A DNA stretch of 64,000 nt from assembly GCA_032717465.1 (NCBI GenBank), contig CM064632.1, positions 20,886,690 through 20,950,689 on the forward strand, read 5' to 3'. Below, one piece after another: positions 12,379-23,775 of the stretch. The notes beneath the pieces are model-generated. The model was given only the letters and a program-made list of their open reading frames with translations. It had not been told where the DNA came from and ran no database searches. The stretch is from Coenobita brevimanus (lineage: Eukaryota; Arthropoda; Malacostraca; Decapoda; Coenobitidae). Each line of letters opens with the position of its first letter. Position 1 is the stretch's first letter. The position numbers and the translations under genes were made by a program.

Positions 12379-12899
12379 CATTTTTCTCTTCTGCTATCTC
12401 CAGGTGAGTGCAATCAGCTAAGGAGGCTTTGTTTGACCTGGAGGAGATAGGAATAATCTTCACTAATTCTTGCACTCTTATGGCGTCTCCTGGGCTTCAT
12501 TGCTGCCATCTCTAAACATCTTCCGGTGTCGTATTCTATCAGTAAATTGTTACCCACGGACGATTTAGTCATCTTAGGAGATATATTTTTCTAGCGAAAG
12601 GGGAAGTGAAAGCACTATCTAATCTATGGGGTTTGGAGTCTCTCTTCAGGCCAATAAAACCCTCTGCAGCGAGATTAAACTAAACAGTCCGTCATCGGAG
12701 TGAAGGGATTAACGTCAAGGAAAACGAAATCCTGGGATTGGGACGTTGAGATAAGAAAGTTTAGATAAAATGAGCCAATACCAAAGCGGGCTACAGTGAT
12801 GGAAGTGTTATCATTGTATTGTCACTAAGCACCGCTGGGACCTGCGACACCCACGGCAACATTACTACCCAAACAGCTGGATAGGAAGGATTTTAGACT
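12061..12899. other. Non-coding: family A copy, TC array, family D MITE end
   Basis: 12,085-12,222 matches the 5200-5300 family A segment (CTCTGCATCAATAA, GAATAAATCACTAA). A CCT/TC array lies at 12,320-12,374. 12,650-12,712 ends in GTCCGTCATCGGAGTGAAGG and ATTAA, a family D end. No coding frame is supported. Confidence 0.5.
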
Positions 12900-13450
12900 A
12901 AAAGCACATCAGCCCGTCACCAATTACACCCCCATTACGGGGCACCTCACCCGTCACCAATTACACCCCCATTACGGGGCATCTCACCCGTCACCAATTA
13001 CACACCCATTACGTCACCCGCCACCAATTACACACCCATTGTCACCCGCCACCAATTACACACCCATTACGTCACCCGCCACCAATTACACACCCATTAC
13101 GGGGCATTTCACCCGTCACCAATTACATACCCATTACGGGGCACCTCACCCGTCACCAATTACACACCCATTACGGGGCATCTCACCCGTCACCAATTAC
13201 ACCCCCATTACGGGACATCTCACCCGTCACCAATTACACCCCCATTACGGGGCATCTCACACGTCACCAGTTACACCCCCATTACGGGGCATCTCGCCCG
13301 TCACCAATTACACACCCATTACAGGGCATCTTACCCATCACCAATTACACACCCATTACGGGGCATCTCACCCGTCACCAATTACACGTCCATTACGGGG
13401 CATCTCACCCGTCACCAATTACACACCCATTACGGGGCATCTCACCCACC
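12900..13450. repeat. Minisatellite, 37-bp unit
   Basis: About 14 units containing CCGTCACCAATTACACACCC and ATTACGGGGCATCTCA. The first units are truncated (13,005-13,085). There are no unique spacers, so this is not CRISPR-like. The apparent 206-aa frame is a repeat artefact. Confidence 0.95.
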
Positions 13451-14285
13451 TATTATCCCTCAGGAACCTATTTTCATGCCGTGAACCCATTTTCTTTCCT
13501 GGACCTACATTCCCGCTGGGATGTATTTTCCTCCATGAACCCATTTCTCCAAAGGATCTATGTTCATCCAATTGTAACCATTTCTCCAAAGGATCTGTCT
13601 CACTTGGACTCATTTTTCCCAGGAGCCCATTTCACCATTGCACCTATTTTATGCCATGACCCAACTTTCCTCCGTTGACCAATTTTCCCCTTAGACCTAC
13701 TTCACCCCTGCAGTTGTTGTCAAGCGGACCCATTTACTCCCTATGGGCCTAATTCTTCAAGGGCCTTCTCATGGACCCCCTTGTCCCGATGGACCTATTT
13801 CACCTTAGGGCCTATTTTCCACCAGGCACCTACTTTTCTTACATGGACCTATTTTCCATTACATGACCAATGTTCCCCACGGACCTATTTTCCTACATGG
13901 ACCTATTTTCCATCAAATGACCAATGTTACCCACAGACCTATTTTCCTTCATGGACATACTTTATCCATGGATATATATTACCTCCAATAGCTTTCCCAT
14001 GGACCTATTTTTACCCCTGGGCCTATCTTCCTTCCACGGACCTATTTGCTCTGTGGACCTACCAATGGGCCTATTTTCTATCCATGGGCACAAATCCCCA
14101 CACTGACCCATTTCACCATAGGCACCTGTGTTCCATCCGTACTCTTTTTACCCACTGGACCTATTTCCAATAAGGACCATTTCCCCTGATGGATTCTCCA
14201 GGGACCTATTTTCCGAAACTGGCATTTTAACCCTGGACCTGTTACCGAATTGACCTATTCCCCAGCGGACCTATTTTGCTCCTTC
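13451..14285. repeat. Degenerate minisatellite around GGACCTATTTTCC
   Basis: Irregular 18-40-bp units share GGACCTATTTTCC and (C/A)ATGACCAATGTT. Spacing varies, and order decays at both ends. Confidence 0.85.
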
Positions 14286-14965
14286 CACCCACCCACCAAA
14301 TAACCCACCCACCCATATACCTATCCACTCACTAATAACCCACCCACCCATATACCTATCCACTCACTAATAACCCACCCACCCATATACCTATCCACTC
14401 ACTAATAACCCACCCACCCATATACCTATCCACTCACTAATAACCCACCCACCCATATACCTATCCACTCACTAATAACCCACCCACCCATATACCTATC
14501 CACTCACTAATAACCCACCCACCCATATACCTATCCACTAACTAATAACCCACCCACCCATATACCTATCCACTCACTAATAACCCACCCACCCATATAC
14601 CTATCCACTCACTAATAACCCACCCACCCATATACCTATCCACTCACTAATAACCCACCCACCCATATACCTATCCACTAACTAATAACCCACCCACCCA
14701 TATACCTATCCACTAACTAATAACCCACCCACCCATATACCTATCCACTTACTAATAACCCACCCACCCATATACCTATCCACTTACTAATAACCCACCC
14801 ACCCATATACCTATCCACTAACTAATAACCCATCCACCCATATACCTATCCACTAACTAATAACCCACCCACCCATATACCTACCCACTCACTAATACCC
14901 CACCCACCCATATACCTATCCACTAACTAATAACCCATCCACCCATATACCTATCCACTCACTGA
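14286..14965. repeat. Minisatellite, 35-bp unit, about 19 copies
   Basis: Near-perfect tandem units with CACTCACTAATAACCCACCC followed by ACCCATATACCTATC. Variants are mostly CACTCACT to CACTAACT or CACTTACT, which suggests recent expansion. Confidence 0.98.
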
Positions 14966-15385
14966 GCGCGGTAAGCGGGTCTCCTGGACTTGTCCTCCGG
15001 GAAGCCACACATCCACCCACCAACTCACCTACCCAGGAAACCCAGTCACCCCACCCACGTGTCCAACCCAGCTAAACCACCTCAACCCTCCCACCCACTC
15101 ACACACCGTGGCCACCCAACACATCCTACTTGTACACCCTTTCCATTCATCCCATCCATTTCGCACAACTCACTCATCCACCCTACAAATCCCACCCACT
15201 TAACCCACTCCTCCCACTATGCACACCACACTCACCAGCCGTACTCACTCCAACTACGAACCCCACACCACCCACTCCATCCACCCCACCTGTCCACCCA
15301 TCAACCCACGTCACTCATCCAGCACCTACTAAACTACCCACCCAGTCGCCAAGACTGGAGCTCCGCAAGATGACTTACAACATGC
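14966..15385. repeat. CCACCCA-rich low-complexity tract
   Basis: C-rich sequence with repeated CCACCCA and CCAACCC words, continuing from the 35-bp array. The 127-aa frame over it is composition-driven. Confidence 0.7.
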
Positions 15386-15527
<142 letters not shown>

Positions 15528-16888
15528 ACCAATACCGTATATATACCGCCTTCTCACAAACTTACCCACCCATCCATCCATCAACCCACCCCACATCCAC
15601 CAATCCATGCAGTCCCATCTTACACGTCCATCTATCCATTCTTCGCTATGTTGACGCCTTTTGTATTTTGTTCTTGCTGCCTTGAAAGCAATTTATTCAG
15701 CATGGAAATGATATCTCGCACAGAAAGGGTTACAAACAGATCTGCCATTAACCCTTTCAGCCCAAGGACATTATTATTAAACCTATTAATAATAAAAAAA
15801 AGGCTTGAAAGAGTTAAATCACCGATATAGAGGAATTTAGGATATCAATCGAAAAGAAAGCTCGGGGCGGACAGTCCACCAGTCACTGCCCGCTAATGTG
15901 GGCGGCGATTTAGGCTACAAGAGTACTGTAATTCCCAATCACTATAACAACAGCTGTAACATCTGCAAACTGTAGGGACGTGTCATATATTTGCACATTA
16001 ACAAAGTCACCGTACTCATTAAAGGGTATTGAGCCACCCAGTGTTAAGTGTGTCGTGAATTGTTACAAACCATGACGGTCAATTACAACACGTGGCAACG
16101 TCAACATAACGTTTTATGGTCTGACCGTAAGATTCCATATTCTCCATGAAACAATGATTTGGCCCAGTCATCATCATGTAATCTATCTCTCCCATTGTAG
16201 CTCCTGTCGTCCACCAAAGTCTACCGTCCCCTAACCCATCATCCCTCTCCTCTAGCCCCCAGTTCGACCACTGTTGCCCCCTTCTTCACCCACCTCCCTC
16301 CTCCTGTCTCCCAGGTCCCCCACCCCCACCCTGCCGCCTCCTGAGGTGCCACCTCCTATATGTAGTGAACTTGCTTCGATTTCTGAGGTCTACCAATGTC
16401 AGATTAACGGTAGGGAGGATGGGCGTCACGATAATTTTCTGTTCATTGATAGTTGTGGGGAAGCTGAAACTATGACTTATATGATGAACTGTTTACTGTT
16501 GCATGGTTCATGACCAGAAACTAAACCATTCATGAAATCAGTGTCATAATAATCAGTGTCATTAATAATATTAACTGTCATTCATAATAACTGCATTTAA
16601 TACAAGCGATTTTTGTAACTAATGGCATAATTGATGTAATGTGCACGTGTTCAGACTGGATAACTGCAGACATTACAACCTTACCGTAATTATGACATGC
16701 TATTATAGGTATATTTTCTGGCGGAACATTGCTTATAAATTATATTGCCACCGAACGAAACCTGGTGAAGTTCCATATTTGTCAGTGTTACCAGATGCAG
16801 AGAGCATTACACCACCTCGCTGGTGGACGGGCTGTTTCTGTTTGATATGCCAGCAACTGTACCTTTAGATAAATTTCCTCAGTTATTT

Positions 16889-16939
<51 letters not shown>

Positions 16940-19074
16940 TTGTGAATGAATTATCGATCTATTACCTTGCTGGCATTAAATGACTGTAAATTAATAAATA
17001 CATAAATAAATAAGTATATAAACTTCAGCCATAAGGATCTTAACTTAGGCACACCTAGCCACCCCACTAGCCAGCACTCCAAACCACTATGCTACGCGTC
17101 AGTATTCTGTGGTAGAAATAAAGTCCGGTGCTATTCCTGAGTCTCTACCCTAGCACTCCATCTCACTTGACTACTGACACACTATCTCACTTCGCTCCCC
17201 TCACCTAATCTTACAACACTCATTCTTTATTTCCTTCTCCCTTTCTTCCACCCATCATTGTGCCCCACACTTCACACCTCCTTACCTCTTCCTGCTGGAC
17301 CACAATTTTATATACTCTATACCAACTTCATTTTTCCCTCCTTAACAACGTTTCTGATTTTCCTCGTTCTTATTAATATAGTCTACTTCATTCCACCCCT
17401 TCCCTGTTTTTTTTTTTCTTCTTTCTCCCCCCGTTTTTCTTCCTTACACTTCACCTGCTTCCTCGTATCCGCATGTCCTAATCCTTTTTAGTCCTTCTGT
17501 TCTCTCTTTATTGCATCTCATTCGGATGAGTCTTTCCTTTTTCTTTACTCCTAAAGCTCTCTCTTTGAAGTCTATATCACTCCTTTTCTCACCGTCCATT
17601 CCTCGTTCTCATTTCTTCTCCAACTTTCCTCCATTCATCCTCTCCCTTCTCTCCTCTTCCATCCTCCCCACCACCTCACTGTAATCTATGCTAATCCCAG
17701 TCATGACAAACCCCAAATATAAATTTCAGAAATATACTTAATCCTGTATTATGTAAGTTTATTTTGTAATAATAAAAAAACAAAATGTATGGTTGATTTA
17801 TTAGCGGTAAATATTGAATTAAACAGTGTTTACACGAGAAGTGAAAGCGATTTACTTATCGAACAAGTTCTGTCAGATACGCAGGCTATTGCTGTGGGCT
17901 CTGACTGGACGGATGCAGGGACTATTTTACCTTCACTCTGTTATAAGTTTCTTTACTTTTGTGTTGACTCTTTCCTATTTTTGGATCTCACCAGATCATT
18001 TATTTGTGAGAAATATAATTACATCTTTGATTAGGCTTTTGTCTTCGAACTGTACATGTAATCACTTCAACAGGAATATTCCCTTGACTTCTGAATGCTT
18101 GGCATGTCTGAATGGACTTACCTAGCTTGTCTGCTTTATCTTATAACCAACTAGTTATTGCTCTTTACAAATTGTCCCGAAAGGTAGAAAATCTTATCAC
18201 TCCTTAAAGAAACCGAAAATTTAAGTCGTGAGTAATGCAGATAGAATTACACTCAAATCCTGACATTGTATTTACTGTGAAGAACAACAGTCGGACTTAA
18301 ACTGTTGTAAAACATTATAAGCACAGCATATCATGGTGTGTGCGCCTTTTGGGGTGGCAGTATTCAGTTCAATTTATGCAACACGAAGGAGCCTATGGTC
18401 AAATGTCTGCATTTAACTCCAAAGAAAGTTTAACGAAAGAGCACAATAGCGCGCCGAAGGGTGGGACGAAGGGGGAGGGGTCAAGAGTTGGAAGAGTCTG
18501 GCAGGACAGAAATAACGCTTCGCGGATACGTTGTTAAGCTCGGTAAGGGAGGGAGAAGGACTGAAAAGACTGGTAAAATCCCTGTGGGGGTAATAGTAAC
18601 AACAAGAATAACAATAACAGCAACAGCTATATTAACAATGTCATCAGTAAGAATAATAATAGCATCCACAGGAGCAGCAACAACAAAAGCAGTAATCGCA
18701 TCAAGAACTACAGTAGCAACAATAATAGCAACAACAGCAGCAACAACAGTAGCAACAATATAGCAACAGTAAACAATTATAAGAGTAGGATCAGCAAAAA
18801 CAACGGCAAAGGAAGCATTTACAGTTTTCTATACTTAGCACCACTGGCAACCAGAAAGTATATTATGGTAAGTAACAAGTAAAGATATGAACGGTGCTGG
18901 TGTTGTAATGGTCGGTCATGGCCTATGTTCTTCAGGATTATTTTGCCTTGTAAATATAGTATACGAACGAATCGAAAGTCGAAGTCTCTTAATTAATAAA
19001 GATTTGTTAAACTTCATACCAAGAATAGCGCTATGATGATTTTTACTAAGAATTAGCAACCTAGCCGCATAAGA
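15528..19074. other. Long non-coding stretch, no gene recognised
   Basis: Mixed AT-rich sequence. I note a GA microsatellite (16,891-16,936), a pyrimidine-rich part (17,215-17,670), a family-D-like start TTAACCCTTTCAGCCCAAGG (15,748-15,767) and a CAA/CAG/AAT trinucleotide-rich part (18,595-18,775). Short frames have neither splice signals nor family similarity I can name. The part from about 18,940 might already be decayed mitochondrial sequence. Confidence 0.5.
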
Positions 19075-19404
19075 ACAAGTCTAACTTCGTATGAAATTGT
19101 TTGAGCGACAGCCCGTAGTCTTCCATGTATTGAGTATTTGCAATTCGAAGCCCAACCAGCACTTATAGTTGAATAGACTCCTAGGCTTAGACAACATAAG
19201 AAGAATAAATCTCCTGTATTAAAATTTACTAATCCAGTTTGATAAGGTAAGATAGCTCAAACTAAGAGGGAAATAAATAATCTGAAGACGGGGGAGAAAC
19301 AGTATGATAGAAAGTTGGATATGGTTGGTATTGTTTGCTCTTTAGTAAATAATTTTACAGCATCGGCAAATGGTTGGAGTAAGCCCAGGAATCCTAGGTA
19401 TTTA
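19075..19404 (-). pseudogene. nd1: nd1 fragment within numt
   Basis: The minus strand reads [20 protein letters not shown], followed by EQ.., then [10 protein letters not shown] and [14 protein letters not shown]. After that come [14 protein letters not shown] and [12 protein letters not shown]. These are the conserved first cytosolic loop and adjoining helices of NADH dehydrogenase subunit 1. AGA stands at conserved Ser positions before LRAVAQ and after SYEV, as in the invertebrate mitochondrial code. Similarity fades after about 19,075. The N-terminus and C-terminus are missing. Confidence 0.92.
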
Positions 19405-19665
19405 TTTTACAGCTCTTCAGGCTTTTGAATACTTTGAAGCTCCGTTTACTATTAATGACTCAGTTTTTGGATCTTGTTTTTTGTAGCGACAGGCTTTCAC
19501 GGTCTTCATGTAATTACTGGGACTACTTTTTTAATGGTATGTTTGTATCGTCTTTATATGTGTCATTTTTCTCCAACTCATCATTTTGGTTTTGAGGCCG
19601 CTGCATGATATTGGGATTTTGTTGATGTACTTTGTTTGTTTCTTTATATTTTTATGGGTTCTATA
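19405..19665 (+). pseudogene. cox3: cox3 C-terminal fragment within numt
   Basis: It encodes [20 protein letters not shown] near the start and, after a frame change of one base near 19,483, [16 protein letters not shown] and [14 protein letters not shown]. This is followed by TGA read as Trp and YWDFVDV. It is the C-terminal third of cytochrome oxidase subunit III. A lost T in the TTTTTTG run breaks the frame. It lies in opposite orientation to the surrounding nd1 and rRNA pieces. Confidence 0.95.
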
Positions 19666-19739
19666 ATTCTTCATTTTGGAAGAAAAAGCTCTACCCTAAT
19701 CTTCTTAGTTGCTAAAACTAAATAGTTAAGCACGTAAAT

Positions 19740-20055
19740 TAAATTTATTTCTTAGAAAACCAGATATAAAAGCTCGATTGGCATATCACCTCTAATATTA
19801 AGTTAAAAATTTTATTGCAACAAAAACTTTTTTTTTTTAATTAGCTATCTTTTTCTCGGGATAAATATTTATAGATCTAATTTTGAAAACCATTTATACA
19901 CAAGATACAATTTCTTATATTTACTTTTAAGGATTTTTAAGTGTTATTTCTACTTTCTTTCACAATACTTTTTACTTTCACTGCATTAATATTTCGATAA
20001 AATCTACTATTCAAGGAAATAAAAAAATAGTTTTCTTATAATATTTACACTCTTA
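19740..20055 (-). pseudogene. rrnL: 16S rRNA 5' part within numt
   Basis: The minus strand carries AGAGGTGATATGCCAATCGA, then CTGGTTTTCTAAGAAAT. Upstream are GTATCTTGTGTATAAATGG and CCCGAGAAAAAGATAGCTAA. These are conserved words of the 5' half of arthropod mitochondrial 16S rRNA in the right order. Confidence 0.85.
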
Positions 20056-20064
20056 TAACAAAAG

Positions 20065-20140
20065 TAAGATTACTGATTTCCAGATAACCTGTATTAAAGG
20101 TACTCTTCTCGGTGTAAACGAGCTGCTTATCTCAAGCTCT
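20065..20140 (-). pseudogene. trnV: Probable mitochondrial tRNA-Val within numt
   Basis: Between the 16S and 12S pieces, the minus strand has an anticodon arm CTCG TTTACAC CGAG, giving anticodon UAC (Val). This is the gene expected between rrnS and rrnL. Acceptor pairing is not convincing, so exact ends are uncertain. Confidence 0.65.
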
Positions 20141-20220
20141 ATCTCGCTTTCCAGGTACACTTTCCGGTACACCTACTATGTTACGACTTACCTAATCAAG
20201 TTTTCTTCTAAGAGGGGTGA
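20141..20220 (-). pseudogene. rrnS: 12S rRNA 3' end within numt
   Basis: The minus strand reads AAGTCGTAACATAGTAGGTG followed by TACCGGAAAGTGTACCTGG, the conserved 3' end of mitochondrial small-subunit rRNA. The similarity ends near 20,220. Confidence 0.9.
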
Positions 20221-20639
20221 GGAACCAACATAATAAACCACAAGCTATGAAAAGAAACTAGTAACAGACAGGCGTCTAAACAAAGTTAAGGTCAGTGGAA
20301 ACATACAGTATAATTGCATGGGTAAACTCAAGCAAGAAATGTTGGTGTGTGCGTTCCTCAGTGCTATAAAGTGTATTAAGGTAGAAGTCAATAATGAAAA
20401 AGCATTTGGAATATGTGTCGATGTAGGAGGACTGTAGGGCTGACCACAGCTCAGACATTCAGCAAATATCCGTGTGCTTCCTTTGTGCTCAGTGCATCGT
20501 ACACTACTTTTCAACGGAGTGCGGCCCCCCCCCCCCCCACACACACATTCAGTAAAGCAGGAAGTGCAATAGCACATCACAATTTTGGTCAACCGTTGAC
20601 ATCAGTAGAATGTAATAAATGAATATTAATAAATAAAAC
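20221..20639. other. Non-coding, nothing recognised
   Basis: Mixed sequence with a C run followed by CA units at 20,525-20,547. No gene seen. Confidence 0.5.
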
Positions 20640-20875
20640 GGTAACAGGCAATTCCATTTTACCTCCTTGTATGCGTAGGGGCCCTAGGCTAGGCTCTCCC
20701 AGTCTGGTATCCTAGATTTCAGGGCAGTTGACCGGCCTACTTCTCCTGGTGGCTTTACATGAGCGAAAAACATCCAGTCACTCTGTGGGGTAACTAACTA
20801 GTGCACGGCCGTCACTTCCACTGAGGCCTTCTAACCACTACACCACCAGGTAGGGCAATGACAGCAGGTAAATAC
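20640..20875 (-). mobile_element. Possible tRNA-derived SINE
   Basis: Minus-strand box-A-like TGGTGTAGTGGTTAGAAGG lies at about 20,855-20,837. The body contains GTAGGCCGGTCAACTGCCC. I cannot find a good box B, so the assignment is weak. Confidence 0.4.
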
Positions 20876-21273
20876 TTTATTACCATCACACCTTTTGTTT
20901 TATATTCTTTCTGCCTTCAGTCCACTTTAGTCACCTTAGAAATAGTCTCGTCTACTGAAAGTATTCAAATCAGACTCCATTAACCCGTTCAGTCCAAGGA
21001 TATCATAATGATGGCGAAGAAAAAAGTACCTATCACAAGTTATAAGGAGAAAAAAAATGGCGTTGCGTGCAGCGAGGAATAACATGTATAACATAACTTA
21101 CACCATCAAGTGAAAAATAACGAAATGAACATCTCGGAGGGGGGGGGGGATCAGATCCCAAGTCCACAGGGAAACAAAATGAAAATAAAAGTAAAAAAGA
21201 GCCGATAGCGAGGCCTGACCCCGGGCTGCTATGACTCACAGGCCACGATTCCACCAGTCCTGATCACGCTGTC
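20876..21273. other. Non-coding with a family-D-like TTAA start
   Basis: At 20,981-21,000 lies TTAACCCGTTCAGTCCAAGG, resembling the terminus of the TTAA-ended MITE family. A G run lies at 21,139-21,149. No gene. Confidence 0.45.
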
Positions 21274-22040
21274 TTAACCCGCCCCGTCCCGACGACGTAT
21301 GGGTACGTCACCACGATTTGCATTTGCCAGTCCCGGCGACGTACCAGTACGTCGTGCAATTGCAATGTACCTAATTTGCACAATTTTCAATTTTCGCACG
21401 TGATTTTTCGTATGTATACACCGGACACCTTCCTCTATTCCTGTACAAGATACCAAGCAGGGACAATGCCTTACACTGCATAACCTCCCCCCTCCCCCCC
21501 TCACGCCATTGTCTTGGCAAAGGACCTGTTACCAGTGACCTGGCTAGTAAAGTTATTCAGGGCCAGAGTGATTCCCCAATCGATGACAATGTGGAGGACA
21601 ATGTTTACATAGCATTAGAAGAAGAAACAGCCAGAAATAATGATCAGGTAGTGTGGCAAAAATAGGTCAGGTATGGTGATTAGTTAGTGAGTGAAACAAT
21701 GCTTATAATGCCTTTATTACTGCTTGAAAACCAATATACTGTCATACTACATATACATTCGTACCAAGTAAATAAATAAATACCGTTTATGAGTGGATGA
21801 AATAGTTACCCTCCCATAGAACTCGTTTTCTTTGGTGCCAGCATGTTAGAAAACCCACTCAGGTAAGGAGGAACTCCTACCTGGATTGGGCACTTTAAAC
21901 CTCAGGTGAGCGATTTCTCTATGAATTTTCGATGTTTCTCACCAAAAGCGAAGGTTTTAGCCAAAAAAAAAAAAAATCGAAAATACCTCGGGACTGGGGG
22001 ATGTCGGAGGTGCGGAAAACCTCGGGACGTGACGGGTTAA
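21274..22040. mobile_element. piggyBac-like non-autonomous element
   Basis: It is bounded by TTAA at 21,274-21,277 and 22,037-22,040. The left end reads TTAACCCGCCCCGTCCCGA. The reverse complement of the right end reads TTAACCCGTCACGTCCCGA, with 17 of 19 positions identical. Sub-terminal copies of CCCG(A/G)CGACGTA occur on the left and of CCTCGGGAC on the right. TTAA target sites and short imperfect TIRs are the mark of piggyBac-type elements. A short acidic frame (DDNVEDNVYIALEEETARNN, 21,581-21,640) may be a relic of a transposase N-terminus, but no DDD catalytic domain is present. Confidence 0.7.
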
Positions 22041-22149
22041 GGACCAAACTTATTAAGAGCTATCAACACTCTCAGGCTCCTGTGAATCACGGCCAGAGGA
22101 GTAACATCGGCATAGCGAGAGTCGAATACAAAAGTTATCTCTACTATTG
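22041..22149. other. Flank between TTAA element and minisatellite
   Basis: Short mixed sequence. Nothing recognised. Confidence 0.4.
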
Positions 22150-23415
22150 ACATCTTGACATCTTTTATCCGGTGACATTTGTGGTAAAGGGGGGGGGGGG
22201 TCGCTCACCATCCACTCACTCGATGTAGTGCTGCTTTGGGTGTCTGCACTTTCCTCCCTTCCATCCTTCCTCTTCTGCCTTTCTTTCCTCCTTCCTTTCC
22301 TCTTTCTTCTGCCTATGGGTGACTTTACACTCCACCTTCAGTTTTTTTTTTCCTTCATTCTTTCCTCTTCCCACTGCCTATGGGTGACTCTACTCTGAGT
22401 GACAATCCAAATGGTTTCCTGTACACCAGGAAACCATTTACTACGCTGGGTGGTAACCATGTAACCAAATTATGGCACCTGGCGGTTTAGTGGGTAATTA
22501 AGGTGCTCCAATCGGACTGAGCCTGTGTAGGCTTATATCCAAGGGGTGGTTGGGGTTTATTGCTCACATAATGCCACTCAGGGATGAGTGAGGCTGGTCA
22601 CTCTCATCTTCAATGTCAGGACCAACTTGCCTAGCCCCGGGTTCCTGTGCTCCTTATGGGGTGACATAGGATTGGATGAGGGATGGATGGCTCTTTTATA
22701 GGATGACATCTTGACATCTTTTATACGGTGATGACATCTTTTATACGGTGATGACATCTTTTATACGGTGACGTCTTGACATCTTTTATAAGGTGACATC
22801 CTTTTTACGGTGACATCTTGACATCTTTTACACGGTGACATCTTGACATCTTTTTTACGGTGACATCTTGACATCTTTTTTACGGTGACATCTTGACATC
22901 TTTTACACGGTGACATCTTGACATCTTTTATACAGTGACATATTTTATACGGTGATATCATTTATACGGAGACATCTTGACATCTTTTATACGGTGACAT
23001 CTTTTATACGGTGATATCTTGACATCTTTTACACGGTGACATCTTGACATCTTTTATACGGTGACATCTTTTACACGGTGACATCTTGACATCTTTTATA
23101 TGGTGATATCTTTTATACGGTAACATCTTTTTTACGGTGACATCTTGACAGTGATATCTTGACATCTTTTATACGGTGACATCTTTTATATGGTGATATC
23201 TTTTATATGGTAACATCTTTTTTACGGTGACATATTGACAGTGATATCTTGACATCTTTTATACGGTGACATCTTTTACACAGTGACATCTTGACGTCTT
23301 TTACACGGTGACATCTTGACATCTTTTATACGGTGATATCTTTTATACGGTGACACACTGACAGTGACATCTTGACATGTATACTGTGACATCTTTTATT
23401 CGGTGACATCTCTTA
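22150..23415. repeat. Minisatellite around GACATCTTTTATACGGT, interrupted
   Basis: Units built from TGACATCTTGACATCTTTTA and (T/C)ACGGTGACATC start at 22,150-22,181. They stop for about 520 bp of unrelated DNA, then resume at about 22,702 and run to 23,415. Units alternate 17 and 22-23 bp. The interruption contains a SINE-like sequence. Confidence 0.9.
22468..22695 (+). mobile_element. tRNA-derived SINE inserted in minisatellite
   Basis: The head carries box-A-like TGGCGGTTTAGTGGGTAA (22,481-22,498) and a degenerate box-B-like GGCTTATATCC at 22,530-22,540. The body contains CCCCGGGTTCCTGTGCTCC. It lies within the interruption of the surrounding array. Confidence 0.5.
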
Positions 23416-23775
23416 TTTTCCTCCTGTTACCGCCACATTCTTTCATGGGAATCAGGGAAGGTTTTTCTTATTGATAATGTTCTCCTTGTCACTGCCATCG
23501 AATCTTTAAACCTGTGTTCTTGTTATCAGCAGACGATTTTGTTCTATGCTCTTCGTTATTCAGGTTTTCTTCTCCTCCTACACTCCCTCCCTCTCCTCCT
23601 CATCCTAAAACTTTCTTCATCTTTTTATTATTCTCTCTCTCTCTCTCTCTCTCTCTCACCAACTCTTTTACCTCCCAAAACCGTAGTATTGCATTACATC
23701 GCTTACAAAACAGTTTTAAAGAGTCCAAAGATAATAAAGTAACAAATAATTGCAAATCTGTTGAAAACAGAAAAA
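23416..23775. other. Non-coding 5' flank of the repeat-protein locus
   Basis: Pyrimidine-rich with a TC array at 23,632-23,657. A-rich sequence precedes the first ATG (23,776). No promoter element can be assigned with confidence. Confidence 0.4.

Larger units (their letters stand above)
19075..20220. pseudogene. Composite nuclear mitochondrial insertion (numt)
   Basis: At least three mitochondrial blocks are fused. A minus-strand nd1 piece (19,075-19,404) joins a plus-strand cox3 piece (19,405-19,665), which joins a minus-strand block of 16S, tRNA-Val and 12S (about 19,740-20,220). In arthropod mtDNA the 12S-trnV-16S-trnL-nd1 order is on one strand, and that order is kept here. The 3' part of 16S, trnL and the start of nd1 are replaced by an inverted cox3 segment. 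The piece is AT-rich, carries frame damage, and several codons make sense only in the invertebrate mitochondrial code. Confidence 0.92.

Noticed and set aside
14286..14965. CRISPR array
   Set aside because: Repeats are contiguous 35-bp units without unique spacers. The same applies to the 37-bp and 39-bp arrays, and the context is eukaryotic.
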